Shown here: one piece after another, positions 49,785 to 61,344 of the stretch
How the letters are laid out: the number at the start of each line of letters is the position of its first letter
Position numbering within the stretch: position 1 is the stretch's first letter
NCBI GenBank assembly: GCA_025093985.1
Contig: JACAAK010000005.1
Location: 2,170,001-2,234,000, forward strand
Origin: Calvatia gigantea
Lineage: Eukaryota > Basidiomycota > Agaricomycetes > Agaricales > Lycoperdaceae
DNA length: 64,000 nucleotides
Direction of reading: 5' to 3'
Position numbers and translations under genes: made by a program
The notes under the pieces: generated by a model
The model's input: the letters and a program-made list of their open reading frames with translations, nothing else
Database searches by the model: none
What the model was told of the DNA's origin: nothing

Positions 49785-51160
49785 TCAGAATGGCCGCATA
49801 ACTCGAATGGTGGACTTGGGTCCGATGTGGACTGCAGTGGTGGGTCGCCCCTTTGCATCCAGGTTCAGTGGGAACTTCAGATCGGCTTTGGAACTCGATT
49901 TATGAGGTTTCTTTGAGAGCGTGTTCGCCTTCTTGTTAGGGAAACTCCAGCAGGAACCGAATCCTGGGCGAGGCATGCCTTCAAATTCGAAGTTAGCAAC
50001 GTCGATCCATCCTTCTTCTTTTGAGAGAACATGGAGAGACGAGAGACCTGAAGAAGGTACGTTCAGCGGGGGAGATGTCACCACAACGCCCAGGGTATCT
50101 TCATCGATATCCTAACGCAACCCATGTTAGGCGAATATCTCCTTGCGAGTCCTCAAGGCATACCGTCTTAAAGCTTTGCTCTTCGGCTACATTTTCCTTT
50201 TCCTGTAGCTTCGTACTCAAGTCATCCACCTCTTTCTTCAGAGATTTGAGTTTCTTCGACTTGAGTGCATCCTGCAAGCAAAGCGTTTTCAATCGGCGGT
50301 ATAATTCTGCAGCTAAAAATCAGAGCATACCGAAGACTTGAATTTACCGAGTGAATCTATCGCCCGCTTATGTTCGTCCTCTTTGTCCGCCAGGTTCCTC
50401 TTAACATCCGCCAGGCTGAGTTGGAGTTCCTCCGTCCTAGCTCGCAGTGTCTCAGCCGACTCAAGAGCTTCGAAATAGTTATTCTGAAGAGCTTCGTTTG
50501 TCTTGCGGAGGACAGTCATTTCCTTCTCCAGTGCCTCCAGCCGACGCGCTTTCAAGGAAAGATCATGAGAATTACTGCGATGTTGGTCCTCAAGCTCTTG
50601 TATTCTCTTCCTGCCCAGGTCAAGTTCCTCAAATAATGGTACGATACGTTCGGCAAAGTTCTCGATGGCTTTGCGTAGTCGCACCTGTAGGAATGACAGT
50701 TCCTGATGTTTGTGCTGATGCGTTCAACGGAGTACGTACTGCATTGTCCTCTCCAACGTTTTCCGCTGCTTTGGTGAGCTTGGCACGCGCACGTTTGACG
50801 CTCATGGTCTTGCAGGTTTTATCCATTTTGTCAAGCCCATCTATAACATGGTCCACAGAGGCCCCAGCAGAATCGATGATCACTGGCTGAAAAACGAGTC
50901 GACTGGCGTCGTTTTTTAACCAAAGCTTTCGACATAAAGGGCAAGGCGCTTTTTTTCGTCGTTCTGCTCTTGAGAAAATGTCATGGACGCAGTTTTTGCA
51001 GAAACAGTGCCCTGTAAATTCCAACAAGTTAGGAAATGTTCTGAGGCGCGTGGTGAGCTCGAGGTGTCGACTTTCCACATGGAAATACTTGGAAATCTTC
51101 TATTTCCAACCTGTCTTCGAGACATATTTTGCATTCTCCCTTTACTGTGAGTGAGGCCAT
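49785..51160 (-). CDS. RING-finger/coiled-coil protein (second), damaged splice donor
   Basis: The start is ATG 51160: MASLTVKGECKICLEDRLEI, then EDFQVFPCG and, after an intron, HCFCKNCVHDIFSRAERR, KKAPCPLCRK. The RING is complete at protein level (CKIC, CGHCFC, KNC, CPLC). The intron 51012-51074 begins GAAAGT instead of GTAAGT, so the donor dinucleotide is GA. Read through, the frame stops after about 15 codons. Downstream are helices with strong coiled-coil character: LRKAIENFAERIVPLFEELD, RRLEALEKEMTVLRKTNEAL and LQLSLADVKRNLADKEDEHK. The C-terminus is basic and Ser/Lys-rich, ending TIRVMRPF. The layout resembles the first RING gene. It is a probable ubiquitin ligase; if the donor is truly GA it may be poorly spliced or silent. 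Confidence 0.72.
51073..51074 (-). other. Non-canonical GA donor in RING gene intron
   Basis: The exon ends CCATGTG and the intron starts GAAAGTCG. One T-to-A change from GTAAGT explains it. The acceptor is TTTACAG at 51012-51018. Only this junction gives PCGHCFCKNC. Confidence 0.65.
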
Positions 51161-51494
51161 GGATGAGTGAGATTAAGCCGTGGACTTCATTGCTTTGAGG
51201 TTGCGCGTGTACCCTGCAGGGTTGACGCATGTTTATTGGGAAACGCAGTCGCGTCGCCTGTTCCACGTGATAGTCATCGTGATCATTGATCGCCTTGATC
51301 TTTAGAGGCGGTGGTGGGGTGAATGGGGAACCGACTCCTGATAGGCCTGACTCCCGAGGCCCCTTCGAATATTAGGATCTTGGGACTCACGCCTGATACT
51401 CTCGCGGAAATCATAAAATCAGTAGTTCTCGTGCAGGCGTGAAAATTACAATAATATTACAATGGCGAGTCAAAGACCCATTGTGCATTAAGCC
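51161..51494. other. Short intergenic region
   Basis: This is 334 bases between the second RING gene start and the VPS25 stop, on the same strand. No gene or repeat is visible. It holds the RING gene promoter and the VPS25 3' end. Confidence 0.5.
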
Positions 51495-52286
51495 TTACTT
51501 GCCTCCAGCAAAGAATCGAACGCCTTCTCCGTCTGCTATGGCGATTGTCTGTGCTTTTCCGTTCTTTGCCAATATCGCTATCGCCTTCTTCAAGAGGGGT
51601 ATGGTGATTCCAGACAATGGCGTTTCCACGGGAGGATCCGTGATATCATAAAAAGTCAAGATCATGTTCAACTGTCCAGTATCGACAGCCTAGTAAATGG
51701 TTCATCAGAAAACAGCATGATATCCGGGAACACAGGGCCTACCCAACGGTGGAGAAGGTCTGCCCATTCCTCTGGTAGCCGCCAATACACTAGAACAGAT
51801 CTCGCCTGCTTAGGAGGCTCGTATGCAGCGACGTCGCGTTGCACCATCGTAGATAGGATAGCCGACAGATGAGAAGGCAGAAGCCTACCTATTTGCGGTA
51901 GAAAGGTTAATGTAACGACAAATCCTTAAAAGATCTGGCACACGATTAATCCGTTCGTTCCGCAGAATTTCATCCCAGTCACTCCCAGCAGTCTCTGCGT
52001 CTTCTAATCGCAGGACAAACAGTCTGCGGTACCTCGCATATGACAAGATAAGCTTTATCCATTGATCGATAACAACAGACTGTGATACTGGGTTAGGTTG
52101 TTGCCTGAGAAGGACATGTATGAGGTATCCGGGCTTTGGGTTACAAAGGGACCACTGACGTGAAGAATGGGGGGGCAGAGTGGATGGAAGGTAGGAGAAA
52201 TCCTGTGATTCTTATTCGGTTTCAAGTCCTATCACCGAAGTACCATTGCACATACCAGAGGGTGTCTTGTGTGTGGACAGTGCCAT
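51495..52286 (-). CDS. VPS25: ESCRT-II subunit VPS25
   Basis: It helps sort ubiquitylated membrane proteins into multivesicular bodies. The start ATG 52286 lies in a small exon (MALSTHKTPS) joined to GFLLPSIHSAPPFFT and, after another intron, QQPNPVSQSVVIDQWIKLIL followed by SYARYRRLFVLRLED. Then come GSDWDEILRNERINRVPDLL, ARSVLVYWRLPEEWADLLHR, NMILTFYDI and LSGITIPLLKKAIAILAKNG, and the typical end KAQTIAIADGEGVRFFAGGK. The PPFFT motif near the N-terminus is what packs against VPS22/VPS36 in the complex, and the C-terminal winged helix carries the VPS20-binding surface. About five introns. The protein is the usual size of roughly 180-200 residues. Confidence 0.92.
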
Positions 52287-52697
52287 TCAGCTCCGTTGCG
52301 GATGCACATCATCGACATCATAGATTGTAGAGTTGTCACACAATAGTCACACCACCTAAGTAGTTGTGACATTGTATTAGCCGGAGAAATCTTGAACTTC
52401 GCTTCGTGGACTCTATCGACACGGACAATAATAGAATTCGCTTCTTCTCGACCACTCTGAGGCCCGCGCCATTACCGCTACTCTCCCAACTTCTGATCAC
52501 CTGAGTGCCATCTCATATGACTGTGGTCTGAATGGGCGCTTCTCTTCTCACCGTCTTTATATCCTTTGCCGTCCGTAAGTCCCGCCACGGTCCGACCTTT
52601 GCACAGGCAGGATAAATACACACATTGACATGTTTTCACTGAATAAATCCAATTCCCGCATACAAGCAGCACATACGGGTACCACCCTCATAGGAAG
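52287..52697. promoter_or_regulatory. Divergent spacer VPS25 / beta-galactosidase
   Basis: These 411 bp lie between divergent start codons and hold both promoters. I see no coding exon and no clear known regulatory site. Confidence 0.4.
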
Positions 52698-55600
52698 ATG
52701 CTCGCGTTTCTGTTCAGTGTCGTGTTACTAGCCCTTTCCTATGTCTCAGGGAATCTGGCACCCAGGAACTCCACTGGACTTACTAATGCTGTCACCTGGG
52801 ATCCTCACTCACTCTTCATCCAAGGACAGCGTGTTTTCATTCTTTCTGCAGAATTTCACCCCTGGAGGTTACCTGGAAATCCGAACTTATGGGCGGACAT
52901 TTTTCAGAAGATAAAAGCAAATGGCTTCAACACAGTTTCATTCTACGTCAACTGGGCCGTGCATTACCCAACACCTACGACTAACAATGGTCAAGGTGAT
53001 TTCCAGGCAGGGACTTACCGGGATATACAAGGATTTATCGACGAGGCGAAAAAAGCAGGATTATGGCTAATTGCAAGGCGAGATCTATTTCATCTCAACG
53101 AAATCTCCCAACTGAGCTTTGTCTAGACCAGGGCCATACGTCAGTAAGTTGCCATCAAGGTCTCAACAACAACCCCGCTTGGACTCACAACCGAACCATA
53201 GATGGTGAGACTACAGGTGGTGGATTCCCTGGCTGGGTTGGCAATGTTGCCGGAAGCCTGAGGACTAATAACCCAAGTTATCAACAAGGTAGGTTGTTCA
53301 GCGACGCTTCCTCCAGCCATCTTAATCGACCCGACAGCTTGGACACCTTATATGACCTCAATCTCAAAAATCATTGCAAGAAACCAAATCACGAATGGCG
53401 GACCTAGTATGCGACGGTCTTTTCATCGCTGGAAGGATTTTTAACATGCATATAGTCATACTTGTCCAGGCCGAAAACGAATTTAGCGCCAGTACCAACA
53501 ACAACATTTATATGCAGGCCATCATTGACTTGTACCGCGCGAACGGGATTGTCGTTCGTGAGTGGCACGACGTTTGCTTTATTTATGCATTGATCCTCAC
53601 GAATGTCATAGCTATTATACACAATGACCAACACGCCGGCCAAGCGGGCAATTTCTCACCAGATAGGCCAGGAACGCATGTCGACATCTACTGGTGAGTA
53701 ACACCTTCTCGTAACTTGACCAATGCTAATTGCGGGTTTAGTGGCGATTCGTATCCGCAAGGTGGAAACAGCTGGGCACAGGTCCAGGCGATCTATTATT
53801 CTGCTCACAAAGCGGTGGCCCCAAGCAATCCCCTTTGTTTAGCTGAGGTCTGTGCCTCTGTTCCTTCACATTGAGAAAGATGTACTAATTCGGACGGTTA
53901 GTTCGGCGGTGGGTTCCTACTTAGTTGGGGCTCTGTTGCGACACGTGCAGGGACAGGGTATGAGAAATTCTGTTAGTCTTGACCTACTATGCCTTGTGAA
54001 TGGATTCTTCCTGACATTTCTTCCAGCGAATGATCTCACGAGTGCAAGTTACGGTAAGATATGCCATTTCATATCAGACTGCTATCTAAAAGGAATAGAA
54101 AATGTCTTCTACAAGGAGAACTAGTGAGTCTTCTGCCATCCGTGGTATTATCCGCGTGTTAATAGCCGAAAGTGCGCAAACAGCAACCATCCTCAGTTAG
54201 TACCTTTACACTCTGCCCCTGTCCTTTATTAACAGGACCCACCTTGCAGATGTTTACAGTATGCCCTGTCTTTTCTTGCATGTCCCTCGCTTAAGCATTT
54301 CCTCGCAGTGCTTTTCGGAGGAACTAACTGGGGTCAAACTCTCGAACCTACAGTCTACTCCTCGTATGACTATGGAGGAGGCATCAATGAGAACAGAGTT
54401 GCGACCTCCAAGATGAACGAGATGAGGCTTCAAGGTCTCTTCCTCCGAGTATCTCGCGACTTGCTCGGTGCCGATCTTATTGCCAACGGAACGAACTACA
54501 CGACATCGTCACTCATTCATACCGCCGAACTGCGTAATTCCATTACTGGGACAGGATTCTACTTCATTCGACATAACGCGTCCACGTGAGTGACACTGAA
54601 CTCGCTCTCAAACGATCACGTCCGAATTTCTATCAAGGTCCACGGCATTAACAACGACTCAATTGACTGTCCGTACATCAGCCGGGACGTTGCTTATTCC
54701 CAAGAATGGTGCGATTACCTTGGACGGACGCGAGGCCAAGTTCTTGGTAACGGACTACGTTTTTGGTCAGACAAAAACGAAGATTTTGTATTCAACTGCG
54801 GAGTGAGTGGCTCAATAAGCAACGAGGGGCTCATCGCTAATTACCCACCCCCCAAGGATTATGACCTGGACAACGTATGCACTTTTTTACTTGGGCTTCA
54901 TCAAGATTTGACACCCTCTTTTCAGCATTGATGGCGTAGACTACCTCCTTCTATACGCCCTCAACGGTCAGGTCGGCGAGACGGTGTTTACGTTCCCATC
55001 CGCCCCAACTGTCTCGGCACCTCCAAATATCTCTTCCACCTTCGCCGGAGGCCTGCTCACACTACACTATACATTGAGCGGGATCCAAACCGTGTCCATT
55101 ACCTCCGGAACCAACAAGGTCAACCTTTTGATCATGGATAAAGCCACGGCCAACACATGGCACGCTCCGGTCATCGCTCAGAGTGGGACATTTAGTAACT
55201 TCTTCTCTGTTGGGAGTAATGCAACGGTTCTCGTTGGGGGTCCCTATGTTCTGAGGAACGCGAGTATTTCCGGAAGTAGATTGTCCATGGTGAGCTGATG
55301 TTTAGGTGTTATGCCCGGGATTTACTGACGATTGCTTAATAGTTCGGCGATCTGAATGGTACGACGACAATTGAATTCATTGCACCTGCTGCGGTCACAG
55401 GTTTAAGCTGGAACGGGGTTAGCCTCAGCGTAACACGGACAACTCGCGGAAGTTTTAGCGCCAGCGCCAACGGGGCAGGTTCTGTTCCAGCCCTCCCCCT
55501 CTTGCAGAATTGGAAGGTTATGGGAAGGTAGGTTGATTCAATTTTTCTTTAAATACTTTCAATGATACAGACGGCCGCAGTCTACCTGAAGTTGACCCAG

Positions 55601-57011
55601 CATTCGACGACTCGAGTTTTGTCACGGCGGATTTAACGACGACAAATGTGAGCGCCGGTAACCCTAGCCCCTAAACACGACCATCCAGCTGACGGAATGT
55701 TTAGTATACCAATCTACCGCCACTTGCTGGAACTCAAGTCCTCTATTCTCAGCAATACGGGTTCGCTAATTAATTCCGGTTAGATTATGAATTCTCAGAT
55801 AACTTTCCAGGTTTTACGGCGGGAATCTGATCTTCCGGGGCCACTTCACCGCTAAGGGAGGAGAAACAGCGATCGTCACCACGGTGCAATTCGGCTTTGC
55901 CGGTGGCTATTCTGCGTGGTTCAACGGTGTATTCTTGGGTTCGGCCCAGGGTAGTCCCACAGTCAGCATGACGACAAATACATGGGCGATTCCCAGTGGT
56001 ACCTTGCGCGTCGGACAGGATAATGCGTTCGTGATTATTCAAGGTATGTCCTTTCAATTTATTACGACTTATCACGTTTCTAATCCCGAGCTAGACCATA
56101 TGGGGTATGATATTCAATATTCGAGAACCGGTGCCAGCACTGATTACGAATGCAACATAGAATCGTTGAAACAAGCAGTAAGCCAGGATTGCTCATTCGT
56201 CCGATTCTATTACTCATGCCGCACCAGCAAACGGAGGCAAAGAGCCTCGAGGTATCCGGGGATATTCCATCACCGGAGGAAACACGACTTTCAGGTTATG
56301 GAAGTTGCAAGGCAACCTGGTATTGCTTATGCTGTTGTTTCAAACTGAAACAAACCGCCCTGATCACTGCCACAGGGGGGCGCAGCCAAAGCTCCTGACA
56401 CATTCCGAGGTTACCTCAACGAAGGAGGATTGTATGCAGAGAGAATTGGCGCACATCTGCCAGGTTTCCCAGACTCTTCGTGGGCAAATGCAAGTCCAGT
56501 CACGAATGGACTTACTAAGGCTGGCATCAATTTCTATCGGACAAGCTTTGACCTGGTAGGACGCTATTCAATAGGTCCGAAGACAAGGTTAACAATGGAT
56601 GACAGAGTATACCAGACGGTGTTGACATGCCCGTCCGATTGTCGATCACTCCCAGCGCTATTTCCTCGAATTTCCGTGTGCAGATCTATCTCAATGGATG
56701 GCAGGTTGGTAAATACATTAACAATATTGGGTAGGTCACGACCTTGTCACCCCAACGTTGACAAACTTACCGTGGTTTCAAGACCGCAGACAGTATACGT
56801 CCTCCCAGCAGGCATCCTGAGGAGGCGCTCGACCAACACACTAGCTCTCTCTTTATGGTCTCTCGATGGGTCCGGTGCCAAGTTAGCCGGTTTGCAGCTC
56901 ATCCGTGATGGCACTTTCTCTACCTCTCTCCAGTTCCAGGACTACATGACGCCCGATTATACGGAGCAGCGTAGCCTTCGCCCTTCACCAACAAATATTC
57001 CGCCAATGTGA
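52698..57011 (+). CDS. Secreted beta-galactosidase (GH35)
   Basis: It hydrolyses terminal beta-galactose from plant polysaccharides outside the cell. The start ATG 52698 opens a signal peptide (MLAFLFSVVLLALSYVSG). The TIM-barrel part shows FILSAEFHPWRLPG, NGFNTVSFYVNWAVHYP, LIARPGPYVNGETTGGGFPG, VILVQAENEFSAS (acid/base Glu), LAEFGGGFLLSWG (nucleophile-region Glu) and LFGGTNWGQT. The later beta domains include STALTTTQLTVRTSAGTLLI, TIDGVDYLLLYALNG, VLVGGPYVL and two jelly-roll parts ending QFGFAGGYSAWFNGVFLG and FRGYLNEGGLYAERIGAHLP. There are about twenty introns, one GC-AG (53078-53126), and a 9-nt microexon (54250-54258) that yields ILNVYMLFGG. The frame is intact throughout. The last 30 residues diverge from what I expect and the stop at 57009-57011 is less certain. 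Confidence 0.92.
53078..53126 (+). other. GC-AG intron in beta-galactosidase gene
   Basis: The exon ends GCAAG and the intron begins GCGAGA and ends TCTAG. This is the only junction giving LIARPGPY, the conserved block. GC donors are the commonest minor donor class, so this is a normal variant rather than damage. Confidence 0.8.
54250..54258 (+). other. 9-nt coding microexon
   Basis: ATGTTTACA is flanked by CTTGCAG on the left and GTATGC on the right. Split codons on both sides produce ILNVYMLFGG, the conserved GH35 block. Skipping or joining differently breaks the frame or loses the motif. Confidence 0.75.
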
Positions 57012-57096
57012 ATGGGGTGTCTGAGGGTATAACAAAATACAGGTCGTTGTAAATAAGGAGTGAAATAAAGTAACCTGGATAAATAGCACAAGGCAT

Positions 57097-58872
57097 TCAT
57101 TCTTCTTCCGAGCTCTGATCTCCTAAGAAGGCCATGATACTTTGCGCAGCATTCATCTAACCCGAAATGCGTGAATCAACGAACAAAAAAAACAGACAGA
57201 TCACGGACCTTTCTCTTTCTGCGTTTGGGGTTTTCTTCTTCATCCTCTTCTTCATCCGCTCCAGCCTCGCTCTCAGATTCCTCGGCCTTCTTATCTGACC
57301 TCCCATGGCGCTTGGTTTTCAGCACTGCTTTCTCAAATTCTTGGACATCCTCTGAAAACGATGATTGCTTGGGGATCCGCCCTGCCAACGAAGCTCACTC
57401 ACGTAATTCTTGCTCAAACTCGCGTTTCGCTTTTATTGCTTTTGCCTGCTCCACGCTCATGCGTCCTGTCATTCCAAGTTCATGTAAGATTTCTTTGAGC
57501 TTCTTGATTTGTTGAGAAGGGGTATCGAGTCCTTGGAAAACTTTCGACCAAACTTTACGAACACCACAAGCCAAGATGAGAGACTAAAGAAAACCCTGTT
57601 AGTAATGTAAAGGGTCAAGTGCCAGTAAATCACACACTTTGAGCTTCTTGATTGTCTCTTCATCTTTGCTCAAGCTTTCAGACTTCTTAGTCTTTGTATT
57701 ACTCTTCTTTGAGCTTGACTTGATCGTATTTGTAGCATCCTATAACGGACAGGTCTGTTATACGGAAGTAACTGACATAGATCTGCCGTCACACCTTGTC
57801 TTTCCGCTTGCGCTTCGGTTTCGGGGGCTCGTCTATGAGAACAGAAAGTTCTGATTCACTTTTGTAGTCACCCTATAGAGATTTCAGGGCCTTGTTCAAC
57901 GAAGTCGTGGGGAGTTCTCACCTCCCCATCTTCTCGAACCTTCTCTTCAGATTTTGCTGGTGCATCCTCGGGTTCCGACATTTTAACATCAGTATCTGGT
58001 GGTTTTGCTTCCGGAGCATCGAGTATGAATTTGGTTGTTTTCTTTGACTCTTCACCTTCCGAGTCTTCAGCGCCGGTAGATATGATTTCCTCCTGCTTCA
58101 CGGAAGACTTCTTTTTTGTCACCCTTCGATCCTAAACACAAAGTTGGTATGAGAGTTGCCTTGGTGGCTATCTGCATGGGTCGGCATACCTTACGGTCAT
58201 CAACTCCTCTGGTAACCAGATGCTCATCCTACAAGTAAACTCAGTAAATGAATGGGTGAAGCTTAATAGAGACGAACTAATAGCGGCAAGGACTCCTTTT
58301 TCATATTTTTGCCTTTTGCCTTCCCTTGTTTCTATGGAGCTCAGGTATATAGCGCCGCAGAATGCACATATCCAACATACCTTTGTTTCCTTATCGTCCG
58401 TCTTCTTAGAAACTCGAGATTTCTTCTTCGGCGCGCCTTCTGTCCCAATATCAGACGTTCTTTTCTTCCCCTTGGAAGCACCCTTTTTCGAGGTCTCTGG
58501 TTCAACGACCACATCTTCACTATGTTGCTCTGCCTTACTCAATTCCACTTCAGCCTGAAGTACAACATGAGCCGAAAATAATCAGGAATCAAAAGATCCT
58601 ATTGACCATGGTGGCTTCAATGGTTTTCTTTATTACGTTCCTATACTCAGAGGAGTCAAGTTTTCCCTCTTCAAGACTCAACTCTTTCTCGATTTGGCGT
58701 CGCAAGACCTTCGGTGTGAGCGTGCTGCGCCAGATGAGAACGAGTGTTAACGAGACAGTCGGGAAAAATGTGTCTCTGTATAACATGCTTACTGCAGCGT
58801 CCCCTTCTTTTCTGCATCTAGAACGAGCTTGCGGGTCAGTGTCTGAACCTTGTCGACGTCGGGAGGATCCAT
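57097..58872 (-). CDS. HIRIP3-like histone chaperone with DEK_C-like N-terminus
   Basis: The start is ATG 58872 (MDPPDVDKVQTLTRKLVLDA). The N-terminal 75 residues form a DEK_C-like helical module (LTPKVLRRQIEKELSLEEGK then YRNVIKKTIEATM). A long charged, disordered region follows with many Lys/Arg clusters (SKGKKRTSD, APKKKSRVSKK, KPKRKRKDKD) and acidic patches (EDSEGEES). Near the C-terminus comes a conserved helical domain: TIKKLKSLILACGVRKVWSK, then LKEILHELGMTGRMSVEQAK and AIKAKREFEQEL. This matches the HIRIP3 C-terminal domain, in which LGM-G is conserved. HIRIP3 binds H2A-H2B and the HIRA pathway. The protein ends in a short acidic exon (MAFLGDQSSEEE). A nuclear chromatin role is the reasonable inference. 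It lies 5' to 3' opposite to the beta-galactosidase, with 85 bp between stops. Confidence 0.78.
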
Positions 58873-59921
58873 GGCGTGAGGAAAGTGTGAGGGAGGAAGC
58901 TTCCGAGAGCTGGTCGAGACCGAGCGAATTGAACACGTGAGGGTGCGCGTTAATTTGGAAAGTGACGTCACGCGTCTGGAAAACACGGTCTTTGGCATTA
59001 GACAAAGAGCGCACCTCAGTCCCTAGCGCTCAGCACTTGGCGCTCAATAATCACATTGTTCGCCATCTTTTTTTTCTCTCACAGATACGCAGGGGCTGCC
59101 AAATATCTGGGACTACCAACATATGGCGAATTCGGGGAGCTTGGCCCCCACCGTATCCAACTATTAGTGTCATCTACATACCATACTAACCAGGTAAAAG
59201 GGCGAATGCAGCTGTTAAGAGCTATAGAGATGTGCTCTGTGATTGTTATATACCTTCCCACTCGTAGTGAATACGCTTCCCATCATAGGTGAAATATCGA
59301 AAGAAACATCTCCATCCGCCATATATCCAGTCAGATGGCCCGGATGTCTTATCATCTCCCCTTGGCCGTGAGAGGAATGGAAAATTGCAGGCGGTAGGTG
59401 GCTCTAAACTCGCTGAGAGATATTCCCCAATGTGCTTTGGAGTATTCCGAATTCTAAGAGGCAAACCTTAGAACCGACAATGCTACGGTATTCACAAAAT
59501 TGGAGACTTGTGCTCCCGATTTTCATTTGGTAAGTAGGGTTCCCAGTTAATCTTGATGTCTGGGGTAGCGGCCAGATTTACACCTTAAGAGGTACAGCAA
59601 GGTACAGCAGGAGCCCATCTAATGATCCTTCAGATTGAAATGACTGAAGAAGTCATATCACTCATGGTGAACCCCCGACAGACCAATACAACATGTCAGG
59701 CCCAGAAAAAATGAGGTTGATTGTAGATGGTTGTTTTTTATGATGCTAGAATCAAAGCTCCATACAGCAGCAGCCAACAAAAAAAACGACTACTTTCCTG
59801 ATAGAATATGCATGCTAAAAAGTACAGTTATTGTGGGTCCAACCATAATCCAACAAGTGTAGGAGTGAACAATCCAACTTCTCCACACTCACACCCTCCC
59901 CCAGTTCCTCGCCGATCAACA
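58873..59921. other. Intergenic region
   Basis: About 1.05 kb separates the HIRIP3-like start from the nitronate monooxygenase stop. Short frames occur on both strands (for example 59056-59292) without family features. No RNA gene or repeat was recognised. Confidence 0.45.
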
Positions 59922-61344
59922 TTAGAGCTTAGTCTTAGGCGAAACCTTAACAAGCGACGCATTCCTCTGCATAATCTCAGCAGCATCATTGACCATGTTC
60001 TCGACAATAACCTTCGCGGGAAGGATATCGTGAATGAGCGAGGAGACGCGACCCATGAGCCAGGGTCTTCCAGGGATAGACTTCGACGGGTCCTTCTCAA
60101 CCTCTTGGTAATGAGGTATGATACCCTTCGACGTGAGTTCTTTGATCTCCGCCTGTCGGTTCTCATTCCAGTCCCTGCACGTAAGGAGTGTACCTCACAC
60201 GGAGAGGACGACCAGTGTAGATGAGAGTGGTAACGGCATCTTCGTAGCCGGCGCTCAGGACAAGCTCTTTGTGCAATTTTGGGGCACCAGCTTCAACCGA
60301 AGCGACGAAACGGGTACCAACCCCTGCAGTAATATGTATGATCAACTTCTTGTTTCTCAACGTGCCAGAGATTGGGATAGGTACTTACAGACGGCTTGAG
60401 CACCCCAAGCCAAATTCGCAGCGAGACCCCGACCGTCGTATATAGCACCAGCACCAATAACATAAACAGGCTTCCCAGTCAGGGGGGAAGTGTGTCCCTT
60501 GACAGCATCAACACAAGCAGGGATCAAGACGGAAGCGGGGATATCGCCAGTGTGACCTCCACCCTCGCTTGCTTGGGCACAGATGATGTCGACGCCGACC
60601 TCAAGAGCCTTCGGGACATGTTTGGGATGGCCAACCATGTTCATGACAGGAATACCAGCCTTGTGAAGCTGGTCGACGACTTCCTTGGGAGGGACACCAA
60701 TGGCGGAGACGAAGAGCCTAGCCTTTTCTTCGATAATCACCTGGATAAGCTTCTGGTAGTTGGCCTTTAGTGTAATCAAACTGTGTGTAGGGGAGGGAAA
60801 TTGAGTAATTTGGATGTGGAAGGTAATTGGACTAGCATACGTTGGTCTTCCTGGCGCTTCCACCGACTTGGGGTAGGAGCAAGTCAACGCCAAAGGGAGC
60901 ATTCTTGTCGGCAAGATCTTGCTTGATAGCTTGAATCTATAACACGGGCGCCGGGAAGGAAAAAGAAGCGCTTAATTAGTCGACAACATTCTCTGAACCT
61001 GAGTTGACGTCAAAGAAGACAGTGCAGGAAGGGTCCATAGCCATAATCCGGGATTCGTAGTGGCTCCTCGCACGTCTTCGCACGTCCTGGGTGACAAGGT
61101 GGATAGCAGTAACCTACCTGTTGACGAAGAATCTTGGGTGTGTAGCCAACACCACCAATAACACCAAGGCCACCAGCGTTTGTGACAGCGGCAGCAAGCT
61201 CCGGACCAGCAGCCACGTTCATCCTGCATACAACCCCAATTCAACGAGCCATCAATCCCTGAGAAGATATCCCACTCACCCAGCGAGCAACACAGGGTGC
61301 TTAATCCCAAAGAGCTCAGTAATTGGTGTAGTAATAGTAGCCAT
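59922..61344 (-). CDS. Nitronate monooxygenase (2-nitropropane dioxygenase family)
   Basis: An FMN enzyme that oxidises alkyl nitronates to carbonyls and nitrite. It protects against nitronates such as propionate-3-nitronate. The start is ATG 61344 (MATITTPITELFGIKHPVLL then AGMNVAAGPELAAAVTNAGG). The FMN-binding barrel shows GLGVIGGVGYTPKILRQQ, KQDLADKNAPFGVDLLLPQV, ARLFVSAIGVPPKEVVDQLH, PVMNMVGHPKHVPKALEVGV with DIICAQASEGGGHTGD (catalytic-region His in GGGHTG) and VIGAGAIYDGRGLAANLAWG. WVGTRFVASVEAG comes near the end. The stop is TAA at 59922-59924. Four or five introns. A C13 tract (G13 on the + strand, 61379-61391) lies in the 5' leader. Some family members may instead act as enoyl-reductase-like flavoproteins. 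Confidence 0.92.

Noticed and set aside
54121..54260. Apparent frameshift in the beta-galactosidase gene
   Set aside because: Using the acceptor CCGAAAG at 54166-54172 and the 9-nt microexon at 54250-54258 restores the conserved sequence without any lesion.
52698..61344. A carbohydrate or secondary-metabolism gene cluster
   Set aside because: The neighbours (VPS25, HIRIP3-like, nitronate monooxygenase) are unrelated housekeeping or detoxification genes with no shared pathway.
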